A DNA stretch of 64,000 bases from Pseudanabaena sp. Salubria-1 (GCA_023336205.1 JALQCR010000001.1:124001-188000); one strand, 5' to 3'; shown: positions 43,901-52,492, counted from the first letter of the stretch. The notes: generated from the letters alone by a model not told the origin. Numbers and translations are program-made.

Positions 43901-44234
43901 ATTTGCCACTAACTATCTAGAAAACTACGCCACAAATAATCCCAGTCGTTTACAAGAGCTAGTTCCCTATTTTACGAGAGTTTTAGCCCAAGTAAATCGC
44001 GGTCGAGTCACTAAGCAACGGGTGTTTGCTTTTCTCAATCAAGAAGCAACTAAAAGCGAAGCTGCTGCCAGCATCGTCGCCCAAATCTTCACCAGACAGT
44101 CCGCCGCGATCGCGATCGGTGATAAAGCCAAAGCTCTAGAATCTCTCTTGAAAATCTATCTCACCTATCCTCAAATCTCTCTTCCCATCAAGCTGCTGAC
44201 TACTCCCACAAAATCATACAGTAATAAGGAATGA
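40986..44234 (+). CDS. WGR-domain protein with HEAT repeats
   Basis: 1082 residues. The first 80 residues are a WGR domain (KVYEIDLCQIGDNRYVVNSR, YGKQDTVLKEK). A proline- and Arg/Ser-rich linker follows, then HEAT/ARM-like helices over most of the rest (IRNYAIAWSLGWCGDRSVIP, VRVLGVRLFGQLPDR, VRSAAYAMGEQILPRL). It is the second WGR protein within 7 kb. The RT lies upstream, beyond two IS elements and xisHI. WGR plus HEAT proteins may sense damaged or foreign DNA; this is inference. An ISKra4 copy was inserted 40 bases before its start, so it may have lost its promoter. Confidence 0.85.
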   Translation: MQIIKRTTLLYQAGSSAKVYEIDLCQIGDNRYVVNSRYGKQDTVLKEKSETVTAVSLEQVQKLCDRLVNAKVSKGYRDATGEASAISTPIASSPPPPIEIPIDSDARIQAILNRLVAILNLGVPTGVATRQVSSRSSGRRSSRVSRRGITASAAEENRQHPLDRLIWRVGELKIAAAVPLLLRMLNTSHNPIRNYAIAWSLGWCGDRSVIPTLEELYQNIATPDSVRRIAFEAVFKLADSAKQAEKRSQLIAQLPIALQDPVRHGTAEQFAEAFQTLLNSDDRYRFMAIELLYQIDSEKIRPVILEVLRTVPLEYNYFQRVRHIFKIAEYRQDAEAFAILAKRFDQDKLCEPMVIEDGVNQKFAFGKQPEMPMTAIYSDKTRSYLRRRVWRSLRKLGELNDPAYINLAVSILLQHADVDAEEVRQSVYYKYDRNWNRYESARIEWDIYAKYLTFNHILYEHSPRYVLKPNSKAWRCVPPYKPEHPEPKVREEAFPQLWEQHPTALLQLLLESECRPVHHFAVKAMRSCQSFCAEIPLENLIKILDRPYEVTAQLGFELARSRYQPEQPDGKLILALANCAFAPARTEAYQWINDQRDRFLTKDSQLIAGLVLSKQAETRTFARQLLSAAILSDVTARSLIGQIIALMLTLQPDQVEQAKQGAETLLLSFSMQLRSLGLEIILDLLRHPLPELQTLGAQILVNHEINVMDLPSGLMETLLESSYDHVRVLGVRLFGQLPDRVLLERTALILTIATHAIADMREAIRPIIRRLASENYQFSLTLAGQMLQVLLVPETDEGVHKFLCQLLQNDLTEWMSAATQETTKQLLQSKSTAAQEVAGSILSANGAIWASSFTTSEIAQFGNHEVLTVRSAAYAMGEQILPRLHRQPEELLATLPFLESRWDDARLFGFRLFGELLQPEDFTPVVIISICDSIRADVRKFGRDLVSRCFQETDGQEYLVKFSEHPSTDMQLFATNYLENYATNNPSRLQELVPYFTRVLAQVNRGRVTKQRVFAFLNQEATKSEAAASIVAQIFTRQSAAIAIGDKAKALESLLKIYLTYPQISLPIKLLTTPTKSYSNKE

Positions 44235-44716
44235 GGACAGACACCTTATTTTATCAATTATTCCAATCCTTCAACACTCTACTATTCGAGCTCATTGATC
44301 ACCCCATAGCAGAAGCCGAAGGATACAAATTCAGCTCAGCCGAGATCAAAGAAAAGGCATTTCGGTTTGACGGTATTTTCATGCCAGAAACCAACGACAA
44401 ACCAATATTTCTAGTAGAAGTCCAATTTCAACCCAAAGAAGACTTCTACTCCGAATTCCTAGCCGAAATATTCCTGTATCTCAACCAATATCGCCCTACC
44501 CAAGACTGGCAAGCCGTAGCCATCTTCGCCAAACACAATAGCGAACCAACACCCAACAAATTCTGCCAAGAACTAATTATCTCAGGAAGGATCACCCGCA
44601 TATATTTAGAAGACCTGCGGGAAGAAACAAACTCCCTTGGCATAGCCATCATTCAGCTAATCTTAGCTACAGAAAAAAAGGTAGTCCTAAAAAGGAAAGG
44701 ACGCACACGGAGGTAA
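44231..44716 (+). CDS. Rpn/DUF2887-like nuclease-fold protein, C-terminus cut off by IS1
   Basis: 161 residues. The start ATG overlaps the previous stop (ATGA). MRTDTLFYQLFQSFNTLLFE, KAFRFDGIFMPETND, PIFLVEVQFQPKEDFYSEFL and YLNQYRPTQDWQAVAIF match DUF2887 proteins, with the D...E-x-Q of a PD-(D/E)xK fold. Native sequence ends at 44679; the last residues (VVLKRKGRTRR) come from the IS. The usual length is about 250 or more, so roughly a third is missing. Confidence 0.85.
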   Translation: MRTDTLFYQLFQSFNTLLFELIDHPIAEAEGYKFSSAEIKEKAFRFDGIFMPETNDKPIFLVEVQFQPKEDFYSEFLAEIFLYLNQYRPTQDWQAVAIFAKHNSEPTPNKFCQELIISGRITRIYLEDLREETNSLGIAIIQLILATEKKVVLKRKGRTRR

Positions 44717-45497
44717 AGAATCGTTGTAATGATGAATAAAATTCCAAATGGCTCCAATGTGATTTTCCAATTTCTTAGAAAAAGATAAGGTCTTTCTAAC
44801 TAGTCTTGATACTCGTTGACGTAACGTACAGTTGAATCTCTCAATATAGTTGGTCTTTCCCGTTTCTTTCCCGACAGCCCTATGACGTTTGCTGGGCAGG
44901 ACAACTGGATAAGACGAATAGAAGTCAGTATAAATAACCGCACATTGGCGATAGACGCTAGGCAACGATTCCCATAACTTCTGAGCTGATTCACCAGTGC
45001 GATCGCCTATATAACAACCGACAATTTCACGAGTCTCGGCATCAATGGCAAGCCATACCCACTGTTTATTGCCTTTGTCGTCCACAAAAGACCACAATTC
45101 ATCCATCTGTATGGTCAAACGGCGTTTTGGTTTTGGTTCTACCTCCACCTGCTGAGGAACGTTTTCATATTTATGATTGACGTAACTTTGCAACCATCTC
45201 TCTGACACCTTGAGGACTCTGGCAATTCCAGCTAGTGGGATTTTTTCTAGTAGTAGTTTCTCAAGAAGGTCATAAGTGTCTTGGGTACGCTCTGAAACTC
45301 TCTGCCACTGTGGATTTTCTACAAATTGACGACCACAGTCCCGACATTTATAATTTTGTTTTCCATGTCGTGTACTGCCGTTTTTTACAACGGATACGGA
45401 CTGGCAGGATGGACAGGATGGCCTTGCTTCTGACATTACTTTACTTTGTATCAACTATCTGGATATTTTCCTACATCCTTTCCTTTTTAGGACTACC
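44680..45497 (-). mobile_element. IS1-family insertion sequence (818 bp)
   Basis: Inverted ends GGTAGTCCTAAAAAGGAAAG (22 bases perfect). The flanks AGAAAAAAA and CTAGATTGA do not match, so no target duplication survives. Confidence 0.9.
44687..45436 (-). CDS. IS1-family transposase
   Basis: 249 residues from ATG 45436. An N-terminal zinc ribbon (CPSCQSVSVVKNGSTRHGKQ, YKCRDCGRQF), an HTH, then IQMDELWSFVDDKGNKQWVW, AVIYTDFYSSYPVVLPSKRH and NYIERFNCTLRQRVSRLVRK of the DDE domain. One uninterrupted frame, unlike classical InsAB of enterobacteria. Confidence 0.94.
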   Translation of the reverse strand: MSEARPSCPSCQSVSVVKNGSTRHGKQNYKCRDCGRQFVENPQWQRVSERTQDTYDLLEKLLLEKIPLAGIARVLKVSERWLQSYVNHKYENVPQQVEVEPKPKRRLTIQMDELWSFVDDKGNKQWVWLAIDAETREIVGCYIGDRTGESAQKLWESLPSVYRQCAVIYTDFYSSYPVVLPSKRHRAVGKETGKTNYIERFNCTLRQRVSRLVRKTLSFSKKLENHIGAIWNFIHHYNDSLPPCASFPF

Positions 45498-45503
45498 CTA
45501 GAT

Positions 45504-46977
45504 GGGTGTAATTAAAAGTGAAATGGGAGAAATAAAGTAGGTTAGAAAGTATGATGGATAACAGTTCTAATCCAAAGAAGTCATAAAATTGAGCCGTGAA
45601 TATAAAAACAAAAACAGCATCGTCCAGTAAAAGCATAGAAGAAAGACTAAACGATTATCCTGAATTGAAAGCGAAAATCGAAGGATTATTATCCGTTGTA
45701 GAAAATGCAGAAGGTGATCTAATCAAAGCCGACGCAGCCGAGGAACGAGTGATAGAAGAAATCCGTCAGTTAGGACAAACAGCACTACAAACATGGGCAA
45801 CGCGGCAAGAAATCAAGCAAAGCGAAGCATATATCGCCGCGAATCCATCTTCACACCGAGGTGGTAAAAAAAACTCTATTGGTACAGCCGATATGGACGC
45901 ATCGAAGTACTAGAGCAAAGGTACATCGAATTTGGAAGAGAGTCCAAACAGGTAGTGAGACCATTTCAAAAAGCCGCCGAAGTACATTGCCGAGGATATT
46001 CACGCCCATTGCAGAGAGTGATTACCGACTTTGGGTCAGATGTAGCGTTTGGGAAAATCCCAAAAAAAATGATGGAACATCATGGAATAAGCATCCCAAT
46101 TAGTGCAGGACAGGAGATCACAGAAAGTCATGCCCAGCGTATATTAGAAACGCAGAGTTGGGAAACAGGATTCCCAGCAATCGAGGGTGTGGAGTTTTTA
46201 ATAGCGGAGATGGATGGGACAATGATTCCGATTGTGGAAACAACGGCAAGCGAAACTGATGGCGAAGAAGTTGACCGTCGTAAGACGCGTAAAATTAGCT
46301 GGAAAGAAGCGCGTCTAACCTCGGCGCGTACCCCTGAGCAAGAGCAGCCTATTTTCGGAGCAACGATAGGCTCGACTGATGATGCAGGAGCAGCATTACT
46401 TGATTGTGCTATCCGTGCTGGATTGGGAGAAGAAACCTTTGTGCATGGGGTTGGCGACGGTGCGCCTTGGATTGCTAGCCAAATCGAGCAGCGTTTTGGT
46501 GTACTTAGTCGCTACTTACTAGATTTCTATCATGTATGTGAATATCTAGCCGATGCAAGTCGCGTTTGTTCCCCAGATGCTCCGAAAGCATGGATGGATG
46601 TGCAGAAGCAACAACTCAAATCCAATCATGCTTCGGCTGTCCTTGAAGCTCTTAAGCCGTTTCAAGAACCTGAATCTGTTCCTGACAATCTGGCTGTGGT
46701 TAGATCCGCTTATCGCTATCTTTTCAATCGTCCTAATCGTCTAGACTATCAGGGCACGATTGACTCCAATTTACCCATTGGCTCTGGTGAAATTGAGAGT
46801 GGTCACCGCTATGTTATTCAAAATCGTTTAAAGCTTGCTGGCTCTTGGTGGACGATTGAAAATGCTAAGGCTATGCTTGCTCTTAGGATCTGCCGTACTA
46901 ATCAAGATTGGGATGCTTATTGGCTTAATCTTTCTTCCATTTCTTATTGAGCTGAACTTTCACTTTTAATTGCACCC
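45504..46977 (+). mobile_element. ISKra4-type element, copy 2 (1474 bp), inverted to copy 1
   Basis: Same ends and length as copy 1; target repeat ACCCTAGAT at 45495-45503 and 46978-46986. Its target repeat takes in the last bases of the IS1 element, so it arrived after IS1. Confidence 0.94.
45596..46950 (+). CDS. ISKra4-family transposase made by -1 frameshifting (copy 2)
   Basis: Same two frames and the same eight-A run (about 45866-45873) as copy 1. Frame A from 45596, frame B open to the stop at 46950. Apparently identical protein. Confidence 0.88.
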
Positions 46978-47019
46978 ACCCTAGATTGATCGATTAGACG
47001 ATATTGCTTCTGATAATTT

Positions 47020-47256
47020 TTACCATTGGATCTCTCCGCGCACTAGTTTTTCTTCGTAGTCTTCTAGATTTTTGAGATAGTCGTTAAGGTCTGCAAATAC
47101 TTGACTGGCGGGGTAGCCAATTACTTCGCCACTAGTTAGATCGCGATCGCGTGCTTCGGCTTCTTCGAGCCAGTCGTTTGTAATGCGATCACTCAGATCT
47201 TGTTCTATTTCCTGACGCAAGGCGCGATAGTTGGACATATGTTTAAGCCACTCCAT
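47020..47256 (-). CDS. Mosaic antitoxin-like gene
   Basis: 78 residues. The middle (NDWLEEAEARDRDLTSGEVI) matches the antitoxin at 48699-48929, and the end (DYLKNLEDYEEKLVRGEIQW) is identical to the end of the antitoxin at 47923-48153. The N-terminal 27 residues match neither. It begins inside the end of the xisI-like gene. It looks like a product of recombination between neighbouring antitoxin genes; whether it works is unknown. Confidence 0.55.
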   Translation of the reverse strand: MEWLKHMSNYRALRQEIEQDLSDRITNDWLEEAEARDRDLTSGEVIGYPASQVFADLNDYLKNLEDYEEKLVRGEIQW

Positions 47257-47575
47257 AGCCTGTATAGGGTCTTTTGTAGGGAGGATGTAAACCTAGCACG
47301 ATGTCTTCTTTAGGAATACCAAATTCTAGTAACTCTTGTCCTACGTCAATATCAGTTGTATTTTGCTGTAGCCAGATTTTTCCGTCTTTGATGTCGAAAT
47401 GTAGAACAGTATGATAGACGCGCTTCAATCCTTTCCAGCCAATACGCATCAGTTGATAGCGATCGCGCATGGTGTCAAAAATTAACTCACTCTGCACATC
47501 ATCTTGACTTTTAAAATGACTATGCCTTTCCAGAAGATTTTGAATGTATAGACGGTAATTTTCTAGTTTATCCAT
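47243..47575 (-). CDS. xisI: XisI-family protein without an adjacent XisH
   Basis: 110 residues starting MDKLENYRLYIQNLLERHSH, with YQLMRIGWKGLKRVYHTVLH, DGKIWLQQNTTDIDVGQELL and PYKRPYTGYGVA. A XisI homologue distinct from the one at 39101. No xisH is beside it; instead it follows a MazF-type toxin by 6 bases. Confidence 0.88.
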   Translation of the reverse strand: MDKLENYRLYIQNLLERHSHFKSQDDVQSELIFDTMRDRYQLMRIGWKGLKRVYHTVLHFDIKDGKIWLQQNTTDIDVGQELLEFGIPKEDIVLGLHPPYKRPYTGYGVA

Positions 47576-47581
47576 TTGCGG

Positions 47582-47929
47582 CTATTGCAAGTCAAGAATA
47601 GTTTTTAAGGCTTGGGCTAGTTGTTGGATATACGGTTCTTCTAGTTGCCCGATCGCTTTGCGAATTCTAGTTTTATCAATCACTCGAATCTGTTCACAGA
47701 GGATTACTGAGTCTTGGGAAAGACCACCGATGCCTTTGGGGACAAATACGTGAGAGGGCAAAAGTGCGTGGCGTATTTTGGTTGTGAATGGGGCGATGAT
47801 TGTGTGTGGGCTGACTCGGTTGGCGCGATCGCTTTGGACAATAACGACAGGTCGGATGCCTGATTGTTCTGTGCCAATTACGGGATTGAGGTCACATAGG
47901 ACGATATCGCCTCTGATGACTGTTACCAT
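47582..47929 (-). CDS. PemK/MazF-family toxin
   Basis: 115 residues with RGDIVLCDLNPVIGTEQSGI, RPVVIVQSD, APFTTKIRHALLPSHVFVP and SVILCEQIRVIDKTRI, the MazF mRNA-interferase pattern. Its start overlaps the antitoxin stop by 7 bases. Confidence 0.93.
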   Translation of the reverse strand: MVTVIRGDIVLCDLNPVIGTEQSGIRPVVIVQSDRANRVSPHTIIAPFTTKIRHALLPSHVFVPKGIGGLSQDSVILCEQIRVIDKTRIRKAIGQLEEPYIQQLAQALKTILDLQ

Positions 47930-48153
47930 TGAATTTCTCCGCGCACTAGTTTTTCTTCGTAGTCTTCTAGATTTTTGAGGTAGTCGCTAAAGTCGGATTC
48001 GCTGATGGTTAGGGATTCGCTAAATTGTGTCCATTGCTGCCAGCGTTGGTTGTCTTGTTTGAGCATGAGAAAGTCAATAAAATCACTTACTTCCTGAGCA
48101 AGTTCGTTGGGAAGATGTTGGATTTTGGCGATCGCTAGGTCTTGTACTGTCAT
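47923..48153 (-). CDS. DUF2281-like antitoxin of the MazF toxin
   Basis: 76 residues: MTVQDLAIAKIQHLPNELAQ, EVSDFIDFLMLKQ, then an acidic tail. The layout fits DUF2281 antitoxins. It overlaps both neighbours by a few bases (coupled translation). Confidence 0.8.
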   Translation of the reverse strand: MTVQDLAIAKIQHLPNELAQEVSDFIDFLMLKQDNQRWQQWTQFSESLTISESDFSDYLKNLEDYEEKLVRGEIQW

Positions 48154-48374
48154 AAATATTCCTCAAAGTCGGCTAATGTTTCATCAAAGTCATCGGGTAA
48201 TGGCAAGACGAATGTACCTTTTAATATACCTACTCGACGTTTTTCAATGGGAAATGGGGCTTGAATCTCTGCATAAAGTAGCTCGTCAACTCGTTCGGAT
48301 AGGTTGGTCATGCCACTGTCGCCCATGCCGATACATTCGGGGCGTTGCTTGCTTTTAGTCGGTTGATTATCCAT
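48150..48374 (-). CDS. Second DUF2281-like antitoxin-type protein
   Basis: 74 residues ending FVLPLPDDFDETLADFEEYL, with VGILKGTF just before, as in DUF2281-type antitoxins. The N-terminal 20 residues may be extra; a start at the later MGDSG or MTNLSE is possible. Its own toxin is unclear: it stands between the ParE-like and MazF-like genes. Confidence 0.6.
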   Translation of the reverse strand: MDNQPTKSKQRPECIGMGDSGMTNLSERVDELLYAEIQAPFPIEKRRVGILKGTFVLPLPDDFDETLADFEEYL

Positions 48375-48392
48375 GCGTCTAATTTTTCAGGA

Positions 48393-48689
48393 TTACTTCC
48401 GTTTGCGCCAATAGTTAGGTTTTTGCCTGTGATGCGCGATCGCTAAAATATAAATTTGCTCACCATCCACAAGACGGTATAGAAGCGAATATGGGAATTT
48501 TGATATCACTAATCGTCGAACTGACCCTCGAAATTTTAAGCCGATTTCTGGATAACGGGTTAGTAAGTTGGTTGAGGATTCTACAGTATTTAAAAACTCT
48601 AAGGCGATCGCTTTGTCTTGAGTTTTGTAGTAGCCAATCGCGTCATCTAGCTCTTGTTGTACTAGTGGATGAAAAATGATTTTTTTCAT
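48393..48689 (-). CDS. ParE/RelE-family toxin
   Basis: 98 residues: FHPLVQQELDDAIGYYKTQD, RYPEIGLKFRGSVRRLVISK, FPYSLLYRL and ILAIAHHRQKPNYWRKR. This is the ParE-type pattern. It lies 9 bases after its probable antitoxin (48699-48929). Confidence 0.92.
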   Translation of the reverse strand: MKKIIFHPLVQQELDDAIGYYKTQDKAIALEFLNTVESSTNLLTRYPEIGLKFRGSVRRLVISKFPYSLLYRLVDGEQIYILAIAHHRQKPNYWRKRK

Positions 48690-48698
48690 TGCAAGTTT

Positions 48699-48929
48699 CT
48701 AGGCTAGGGATGCGCGAAGGTCTGCGAATACTTGGCTGGCGGGATAGCCAATTACTTCGCCACTGGTTAGATCATGGTCGCGTGCTTCGGCTTCTTCGAG
48801 CCAGTCGTTTTCAACTTCGCGATCGATCTCGTTGGTTTTGCCTAGTTGTTCGATTAGGCGGGTGAATAGATGGATTAAGGAGTCTTGGGGTAATGCAAGT
48901 ACTTCGTTTTCTAGTTGTTCGAGTGTCAT
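48699..48929 (-). CDS. Addiction-module antitoxin (TIGR02574-like)
   Basis: 76 residues: MTLEQLENEVLALPQDSLIH, LFTRLIEQLG, then NDWLEEAEARDHDLTSGEVI. It fits the putative addiction module component family that accompanies ParE toxins. Confidence 0.85.
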   Translation of the reverse strand: MTLEQLENEVLALPQDSLIHLFTRLIEQLGKTNEIDREVENDWLEEAEARDHDLTSGEVIGYPASQVFADLRASLA

Positions 48930-49001
48930 TGTTTAGTTCCTCAAGTTTGGCAATCTGCTGTGGAAGTGTTTTTATTATAGTTGCTGTCAGAGGTGCATAT
49001 T

Positions 49002-52000
49002 TTAGCTTTCTGCTTCTAAAAAGCCTTTGATTGTCTCAACGGGGATGCTGACGAATGGATTGTTGAATATGGCTTTCAAGGCTTCGATACCGCCAGTTTT
49101 TAGGGCGTTGACTAGTCTTGCTTTGAGGGTGGGATTGCGTTTGATTTCTTGTTGGATGGTGTTTGCTATGGTAGCTTCGCTGAGGTTGGTTTTGGCTAGT
49201 TGATTGAGCAATTCCTGAACTTCTTTTGTGGCTTCGGCTAGGCTTTGTTTGGGAACTTCGGTTTTTTGAACAATTTTCTGCTCGTTGACAGTGCCGCCGA
49301 GGTTGGCGATATTGGCTCCACCAAAGTTTGCGTTACTAAAATCATTTTTAATTTCTGTCACGTTTATTATGTTTCCTTGTGGGTTTGATAGGACTTTATC
49401 ATTGTTGTTTTCTTCCTGCAAAGGTGTTTGAGCTATATCGTAGTTGTAGTATTTGCATCGGGCTTGGATGGCGGTGATGACTGAGAGGGCTTGTTGGCTG
49501 GCTTCTGTGGGGATGAGGGTGAGGAGATGGGGGAGTTGTTGGGTGAGGGCGGGTAAGTTACGTTCATCACCAGCAATTTGTCCTAGCGCCCATGCTGCAT
49601 TCATAGCAACTGTAGACAGATTAGAACTTTGTTCTTGTAAAGATTGTATAAGAGGTTCGATAGATTTTTCACTGCCAATTTCCCCCAATGCTACTGCTAC
49701 ACTGCTACGCACCAAAAAGTTTTGGTCTTGGAGAGCTTGGATTAGATATACAACGGCTTTATCACTACCAATTTTTCCTAACGCTTCTGCTGCACTCTTA
49801 CGCACATTCTCATTTTGATCCATGAGAGTATGAATGAGATGTTCGACAGCTTTGTCACTACCAATTACTCCTAAAGCCTCTGCTGCATTACCACGCACAA
49901 AAAAGTTTCGATCTTGAAGAGACTGAATAAGCGGTTCAATAGCTTTTTTACTTCCAATCTTGCCTAATATCTTTGCTGAGTCACCGCGCACATCATCAGC
50001 TTTATCTTGGAGAGACTCTATAAGTGGTTCGATTGCTTTATCACTGCCGATTTCTCCTAATACCTCTACTGCATTGCCCCGTATATTATCATCTTGATCT
50101 CTAAGGCATTGAATAAGATGTTCGATGGCTTCGTTACTGCTAATTTTCCCTAACGCCTCTGCCGAACTTCTACATATCTCATAGTCTTGATTTTTGAGTG
50201 TTTGAATGAGAGGTTGAATAGCTCTATCACTACCAATATTTCCTAATGCTTCTGCTGCACTTCTAATCACATCATTGGATTTATCTTGAAGAGCATGAAT
50301 GAGCTGTTCGATTGCTTTCTCACTTCCAATTTTACCTAATGAATATGCGGCTTCTCTACGGACAACATAGTCTGTATCTTGGAGGGATTGAATGAGTGGT
50401 TCGACAGCCCGACTACTAGCAATCTTTCCTAATGCCTCTGCTGCAATGCCCCGCAATTCATAGTCTTGGTCTTGGAGAATATGAATGAGCGATTCGATTG
50501 CTTTGTCACTTCCAATATTTCCTAATGCCTCTGCTGCTTTCCATCGTAAAAAGGGATCTCTATCTTGGAGGGATTGAATAAGAGGTGCGACAGCTTCATC
50601 GCTTCTAATATTTTCTAATGCGAGTGCCACATCTCTCCTCACATCATCGTCTCTATCTTGGAGAGCATGGATGAGAATCTCGATAGATTTGTTACTCCCA
50701 ATTTTTACTAAAGCCTCTGCTGCATTACTACGCACAAAATAGTTCTGATCTTTGAGATTCTTAGCCAGAATTTCTACAGCTTTATCACTACCAATTTTCG
50801 ATAATTCCTCTGCTGCTTTTCTACGAACATCATAGTCATGGTCTTGGAGATATTCAACCAAAGTTTCGACCGCTTTTGCACTTCCAACTTTTCCTAGTTC
50901 TATGAGTGCAAGCCAACATACAAAAGGGCTTTGGTTTTTGATGGATTGAATGAGAGATTTGATCCCAAAATCAGACTTCGTTTCTCCAAAAAGCTCGATC
51001 GCAAATCTTTGAGGAATTTTCCGTTCTTCTATTTCCCTCATCAACAACCCAACAGTCTTCTCCTGAAACCCATACTTCACCGCCCCAGCCAACCTCGCCC
51101 CCAACCGCAAATCCACCTCCAGCGCCAGCCTTACCACCCGCACCGACTGCTCCTCACCCTCCACCAACTCCAACATCAACGCCAAAGGTTCCGTCCATTT
51201 CAAATAATTGAGATAGCCCTGCTGTAACCGCGCATCACTCAAACTCGGCAATAGTCCCAACAACCACTCCGCCGCATAATATTCCTGAATTAACTGATGC
51301 CGAAACTCAATGCGGTCATTGCTAATCTGAATCAAATGATGCTTCAGCAAATCCTCCAGCCACCGCACCGCAAGATCATCCGCAAACTCCACCTTCCCCC
51401 GCAAAAACTCCACCAAAAACAGCTCCGCCTCCCGCCGCGAAATCGCCACCTGCAATTCCGTCAGATTTTCACCACAGGTCATTTTAAAGGCTAGATACTG
51501 CAACAACCGCCCCCACCATGCCCGCGAATCCTTCGATAGCGTCACATCCTGCTTAATTCTGTCTCCATAGCCCACCGTAAAGGCACGAAACACCATACCC
51601 AAATTCGGTGGAATCTGCTCCGACTGCTGAAACAATGAACAAAGCATCCATAACAACAAAGGCGTTTGCCCAAACTCCCGCAACCGTCCCGACAACTGCC
51701 GCAACAACCTCTCCCCCTGCGTCGGCAAATACGCCATCACAAACTGCTGCATCTGCGGCTCCGTCAAAGGCTGCATCTCTAGCCGCTTGGCAATCCCCAA
51801 ATCCCCACCCGCACTCAACTCCCGTGTCGTAAAGATCATCGGACAAGTTTTTTGATAAAGCTCCCGAAATTGATTTACTATGACGCGACCGCGATCCGAT
51901 GGCAACTCATTCACCCCATCCACCAACAGCAACAACCGCCCCTGACGCAATAGCTGCTTAATCCCCACCTCATCAATATCCAAGGCAGGATCGTGCTTGT

Positions 52001-52460
52001 GCATAAAAGCAACAATGCGATCGCATACAGACGACTCATTCGCCTCCGAGGGCAAATACCGCAACTCCACCAACACAGGGATTTTTGCTCTTGCGATGCT
52101 TAATGCATTTTCCGCCTCCTGCAACAACAACCGCGCCAAAGCCGTAGACTTCCCCGATCCTGGTCTACCCACCAGCAACACATGCTCCGCCGCATACTTA
52201 CAGATCCCCTCCAGCACAGGCAATCGCTCAATTTTTTCCTTCTTTTCCTCTTCCCCTTTTTCCTTTTGACTTTCTACTTTTTCCTTGTCTACCGTCTGCA
52301 CCATCAAGCCAAAATCAAAAAAAGCAGGTGCAATGCGATCGCGTTCCACCCGTTGCGATTCCCGTCCCGTCGCATCCGTCAGCGTATACAAGCGCCACCA
52401 CTGCTGATAAGCACTTACCAGCGATCGCAAATAACTATCAAAACAAATCTCTGCACCCAT
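49002..52460 (-). CDS. NACHT NTPase with a long HEAT-repeat array
   Basis: 1152 residues from ATG 52460 (MGAEICFDSYLRSLVSAYQQ); an open frame 12 codons longer exists but is unlikely. Walker A GRPGSGKST (about 98-106), Walker B LLLLVDGVNELP and FRHQLIQEYYAAEWLL mark the NACHT module. From about 510 to 975 there are some fifteen 31-residue HEAT/PBS-lyase-type repeats (pattern AAEALGKIGSDKAIEPLIQS). The C-terminus has a Gly/Asn-rich stretch (FSNANFGGANIANLGGTVNE) and a helical end seen in other cyanobacterial signalling proteins. A STAND-type sensor, with the repeats as ligand-binding scaffold; role in defence or signalling is inference. Confidence 0.9.
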   Translation of the reverse strand: MGAEICFDSYLRSLVSAYQQWWRLYTLTDATGRESQRVERDRIAPAFFDFGLMVQTVDKEKVESQKEKGEEEKKEKIERLPVLEGICKYAAEHVLLVGRPGSGKSTALARLLLQEAENALSIARAKIPVLVELRYLPSEANESSVCDRIVAFMHKHDPALDIDEVGIKQLLRQGRLLLLVDGVNELPSDRGRVIVNQFRELYQKTCPMIFTTRELSAGGDLGIAKRLEMQPLTEPQMQQFVMAYLPTQGERLLRQLSGRLREFGQTPLLLWMLCSLFQQSEQIPPNLGMVFRAFTVGYGDRIKQDVTLSKDSRAWWGRLLQYLAFKMTCGENLTELQVAISRREAELFLVEFLRGKVEFADDLAVRWLEDLLKHHLIQISNDRIEFRHQLIQEYYAAEWLLGLLPSLSDARLQQGYLNYLKWTEPLALMLELVEGEEQSVRVVRLALEVDLRLGARLAGAVKYGFQEKTVGLLMREIEERKIPQRFAIELFGETKSDFGIKSLIQSIKNQSPFVCWLALIELGKVGSAKAVETLVEYLQDHDYDVRRKAAEELSKIGSDKAVEILAKNLKDQNYFVRSNAAEALVKIGSNKSIEILIHALQDRDDDVRRDVALALENIRSDEAVAPLIQSLQDRDPFLRWKAAEALGNIGSDKAIESLIHILQDQDYELRGIAAEALGKIASSRAVEPLIQSLQDTDYVVRREAAYSLGKIGSEKAIEQLIHALQDKSNDVIRSAAEALGNIGSDRAIQPLIQTLKNQDYEICRSSAEALGKISSNEAIEHLIQCLRDQDDNIRGNAVEVLGEIGSDKAIEPLIESLQDKADDVRGDSAKILGKIGSKKAIEPLIQSLQDRNFFVRGNAAEALGVIGSDKAVEHLIHTLMDQNENVRKSAAEALGKIGSDKAVVYLIQALQDQNFLVRSSVAVALGEIGSEKSIEPLIQSLQEQSSNLSTVAMNAAWALGQIAGDERNLPALTQQLPHLLTLIPTEASQQALSVITAIQARCKYYNYDIAQTPLQEENNNDKVLSNPQGNIINVTEIKNDFSNANFGGANIANLGGTVNEQKIVQKTEVPKQSLAEATKEVQELLNQLAKTNLSEATIANTIQQEIKRNPTLKARLVNALKTGGIEALKAIFNNPFVSIPVETIKGFLEAES
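49580..50990 (-). repeat. DNA repeats of 93 bases coding the HEAT array
   Basis: A unit of about 93 bases (31 codons) recurs roughly fifteen times, with the phrase GAAGCATTAGG or similar in each. Units are clearly related but diverged, so the array is not recent, yet recombination within it could change repeat number. Confidence 0.75.
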
Positions 52461-52492
52461 GCCGTAAATCAATCCCTTAGGACATAAATAAA

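Noticed and set aside
45861..46103. 80-residue frame within the ISKra4-type element
   Set aside because: It is an off-frame shadow across the frameshift region; the transposase frame explains the sequence.
39473..46977. Two inverted ISKra4-type copies forming a composite transposon around the WGR-HEAT gene
   Set aside because: Each copy has its own perfect 9-bp target repeat (CATTTATTG and ACCCTAGAT), so they inserted independently.
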